Below are positions 62,210 through 64,000 of a stretch of DNA of 64,000 nucleotides, in pieces. The stretch comes from Sanghuangporus weigelae (lineage: Eukaryota; Basidiomycota; Agaricomycetes; Hymenochaetales; Hymenochaetaceae), in the NCBI GenBank assembly GCA_033182465.1, contig CP137327.1:496001-560000 (forward strand), in the 5' to 3' direction. A program made the position numbers and the translations under genes. Each line of letters opens with the position of its first letter. Within the stretch, counting starts at the first letter, position 1. The notes under the pieces are model-generated. The model ran no database searches. It saw only the letters and a list, made by a program, of their open reading frames with translations, and was not told the DNA's origin.

Positions 62210-62413
62210 ATGTCCAGCACCACTTCAAAGAAGCGCAGCTACGAAGAGTCTCCCAAGACTGACAGTGACATGGAAGAAGAACCGAAGAAGGTCAAGCGTA
62301 CTGATTCAGAACTGGACGCAGAACGAAGCCGTTACGGGAAAAACAAGGATAAAGCTGGAAAGGCGGAACAAGAGGCCTCAGACAAGCAATCAAGGGTGAA
62401 ATTCAAAGATTGA
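62210..62413 (+). CDS. Small highly charged protein, paralogue 2 (67 aa)
   Basis: Intronless, 67 residues, a tandem paralogue of the gene at 61236. Shared features in order: TSKKRSYEE, an acidic TDSDMEEE patch, basic KKVKRTDSEL, a Lys/Glu/Ala charged stretch, and a tail ending SRVKFKD (compare TIKFAEK). The protein should be soluble and disordered; its function is unknown. It is convergent with the METTL16-like gene, with only about 166 bp between stop codons. Confidence 0.7.
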   Translation: MSSTTSKKRSYEESPKTDSDMEEEPKKVKRTDSELDAERSRYGKNKDKAGKAEQEASDKQSRVKFKD

Positions 62414-62579
62414 TCTTAGACCTACGTCCTTTAGTTTGCTGTATTCTGAAAGCAAGAAACAACGTCATAATTAAAGTTGCATTCTGACTTCCGTACCGAA
62501 TTCTCAAGTACTCTGAGGCGACCCTTATAAGTAGCCTCATCATCTCCAAACCCGATGATCTAAGATGTGAGAATATATT

Positions 62580-64000
62580 CTATACCGCGTCAGAGGCTTT
62601 TAATCGATTCCAACATTGCGACTCGACGGCAGAACAAACCTTCCCCGACACATGACTCCAAAAGCTTTCGAAAAGCCCCCGCTCCCTTCCCCGGCGCCAG
62701 ATTCCAACGAGAACCCACAAGTGTCGTCCTTTCAGGTCGTTATGGATGACAGACAAGTCCACAATCATTACCGGCATATCTCTGGTTGTCAGCAACGAAA
62801 CGGGATTTCTCGCTCTTCGTGCCTTTCTCGACCATGAGTTTCTTAATGCCGCGACACGAATGACTTTCACGCCTTCATCCGTGGCAGTGGTCTGCATTCT
62901 ACTGCTACTGGTAAATTGGGATCTCGGTGCAATGCTTTGCTCCGTAAATCCTACGACCGAAATGTCCGCTAGTGGCGTAAGTACGTTCAGGACAATGTCA
63001 CAGACGGTACGAAGATTCAGAGCATCGCGGTCAATCAGTGGCTGCTCGAAGTTATTATGAGGAGGTATAAGTGTGTGGTGCGGAGCCGGAAGATCGCGGG
63101 CGACTTTCTAGGTGGTTCATGTTAGCAATGCAATCTGTTTTTCTTTAGAATGATACCCACATCTGGCAATCGTACATCCGAAAAGGACCATGCCACAGCC
63201 CACCTACGTGTCTGCCCTTGCACAAGTTCTGTAAGTGCATAATTGCCTATCTTGTTAGCTTGCAGTATTTCAACGATCTTCTCCAATGATGAAAGCTTTC
63301 CGATCATTGAGGTGAACCATCTAGATGGAGCCTATCAGAAATTCATTCTTGACTGAGGTGGAAGAAGCGAAAAAAAATCTCACAAGCAACGGTCCTTGAT
63401 TTCGACACTTGTGCTTTCCATAACCATTCTCGCCACAAATGCTTCCTCTCCTCCCGGAGTGATCATTTCAATCTCAGCCCCAGTACATGCAGAATTCGGT
63501 TCAAGTTCTTTGCTACTAGCACTCCTCCAGATCTCTTCCTCATCTGCGTAGAAGGGTGGATTACACATAGTAAATGTGAATCTACTGGTTGTTGATATCA
63601 AACGCTCCTCGGTTTAATAACATATGCTCACGTTCGATTTTTCTCCATCTGAAAGGGTACAAAAATGAAGCTTGGGGAAACGACTTTCATCACCGTGATT
63701 CGGTCTGCGAGGTTGTTTTGTTGCACGTTGTCGACGGCAGATTCAAACGAGATAGGATCAATCTCTGGCAATCATATCAATATCCATGAGCGGAAAGGAG
63801 TGGTGGGCACGCTACCTGTTCCGACGAACTTCCAGCATGGGTCGGTTTTGCATCCAAGAAGTGGATAGATAGCAGAAGCACCTGTTCCACTTACTATTTT
63901 TTGTACTCAATTGCAATACAGGAGGTAACACACTCTCACATATCTATTCCAATGATCTCAGATGGCGCACCAAGAACCCGGAAGCTTTCTGCTAGGATAT
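62580..64000 (-). CDS. METTL16-like RNA N6-adenosine methyltransferase, 5' end beyond window
   Basis: The gene enters from the right edge. Exons seen: 64000(partial)-63940, 63889-63816, 63764-63632, 63581-63384, 63320-63161, 63107-62580. Motif order fits METTL16: [19 protein letters not shown] (SAM binding), then [10 protein letters not shown] (the catalytic NPPF), [19 protein letters not shown] and [20 protein letters not shown], then RRWAVAWSF. The C-terminus carries [11 protein letters not shown] and [21 protein letters not shown]16 enzymes methylate U6 snRNA and some mRNA hairpins in the nucleus, and fungal homologues (for example S. pombe Mtl16) act on U6. Here the C-terminal extension typical of vertebrate METTL16 is absent, as in other fungi. 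The first exon(s) and the start lie outside the window. Confidence 0.88.

Overview
The window is nuclear DNA of a basidiomycete fungus, most likely an Agaricomycete (mushroom-forming). The evidence is dense genes on both strands with many 45-75 nt GT-AG introns, and gene families typical of that class: aryl-alcohol-dehydrogenase-type aldo-keto reductase, F-box/LRR proteins, a secreted GH78-like glycosidase, and a TPR-CHAT protein with near-identical TPR units. Exon models were built by hand from splice signals, reading-frame continuity and recall of protein families. No database search was possible. Nearly all exon phases were checked and sum correctly.

Layout. 0-13 kb: a decayed aldo-keto reductase fragment, an intact aldo-keto reductase (-), two tail-to-tail F-box genes (+/-), a Golgi pH regulator (GPHR/GPR89) gene (+) and a secreted GH78-like glycosidase (-). 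13.5-15.3 kb: translation elongation factor eEF1B gamma (+). 15.3-20 kb: a long stretch with no gene I can support. 20-25 kb: an RNA-binding protein with two RanBP2-type zinc fingers (Nrp1-like, +), whose first intron holds 524 nt without a single AG. 27-36 kb: a TAF8-like TFIID subunit (+) followed by APC1, the largest anaphase-promoting-complex subunit (+). 36-43 kb: three minus-strand genes, namely a membrane/coiled-coil protein, DAHP synthase (with a 4-nt exon and a long N-terminal extension) and a PIH1/Nop17 R2TP subunit. 43.9-48.1 kb: a TPR-CHAT protein (18 full 45-residue TPR units plus a caspase-like CHAT domain, +). 49-54 kb: a large ankyrin-repeat, low-complexity protein (-). 54-58 kb: a gene-poor stretch. 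58-64 kb: a protein kinase (+), two tandem paralogous small charged proteins (+), and the 3' part of a METTL16-like RNA methyltransferase (-) that runs off the right edge.

Most genes are ordinary housekeeping genes (translation, transcription initiation, cell cycle, shikimate pathway, R2TP chaperone, Golgi ion balance) and do not form a cluster. The accessory content worth attention is: the TPR-CHAT protein as a candidate fungal immune-type or cell-death protease; its homogenised repeat array and the frame break before the CHAT domain; the AG-free intron; the 4-nt exon of DAHP synthase; the tandem pair of small charged proteins with the same TATA box; and the aldo-keto reductase relic beside its intact paralogue.
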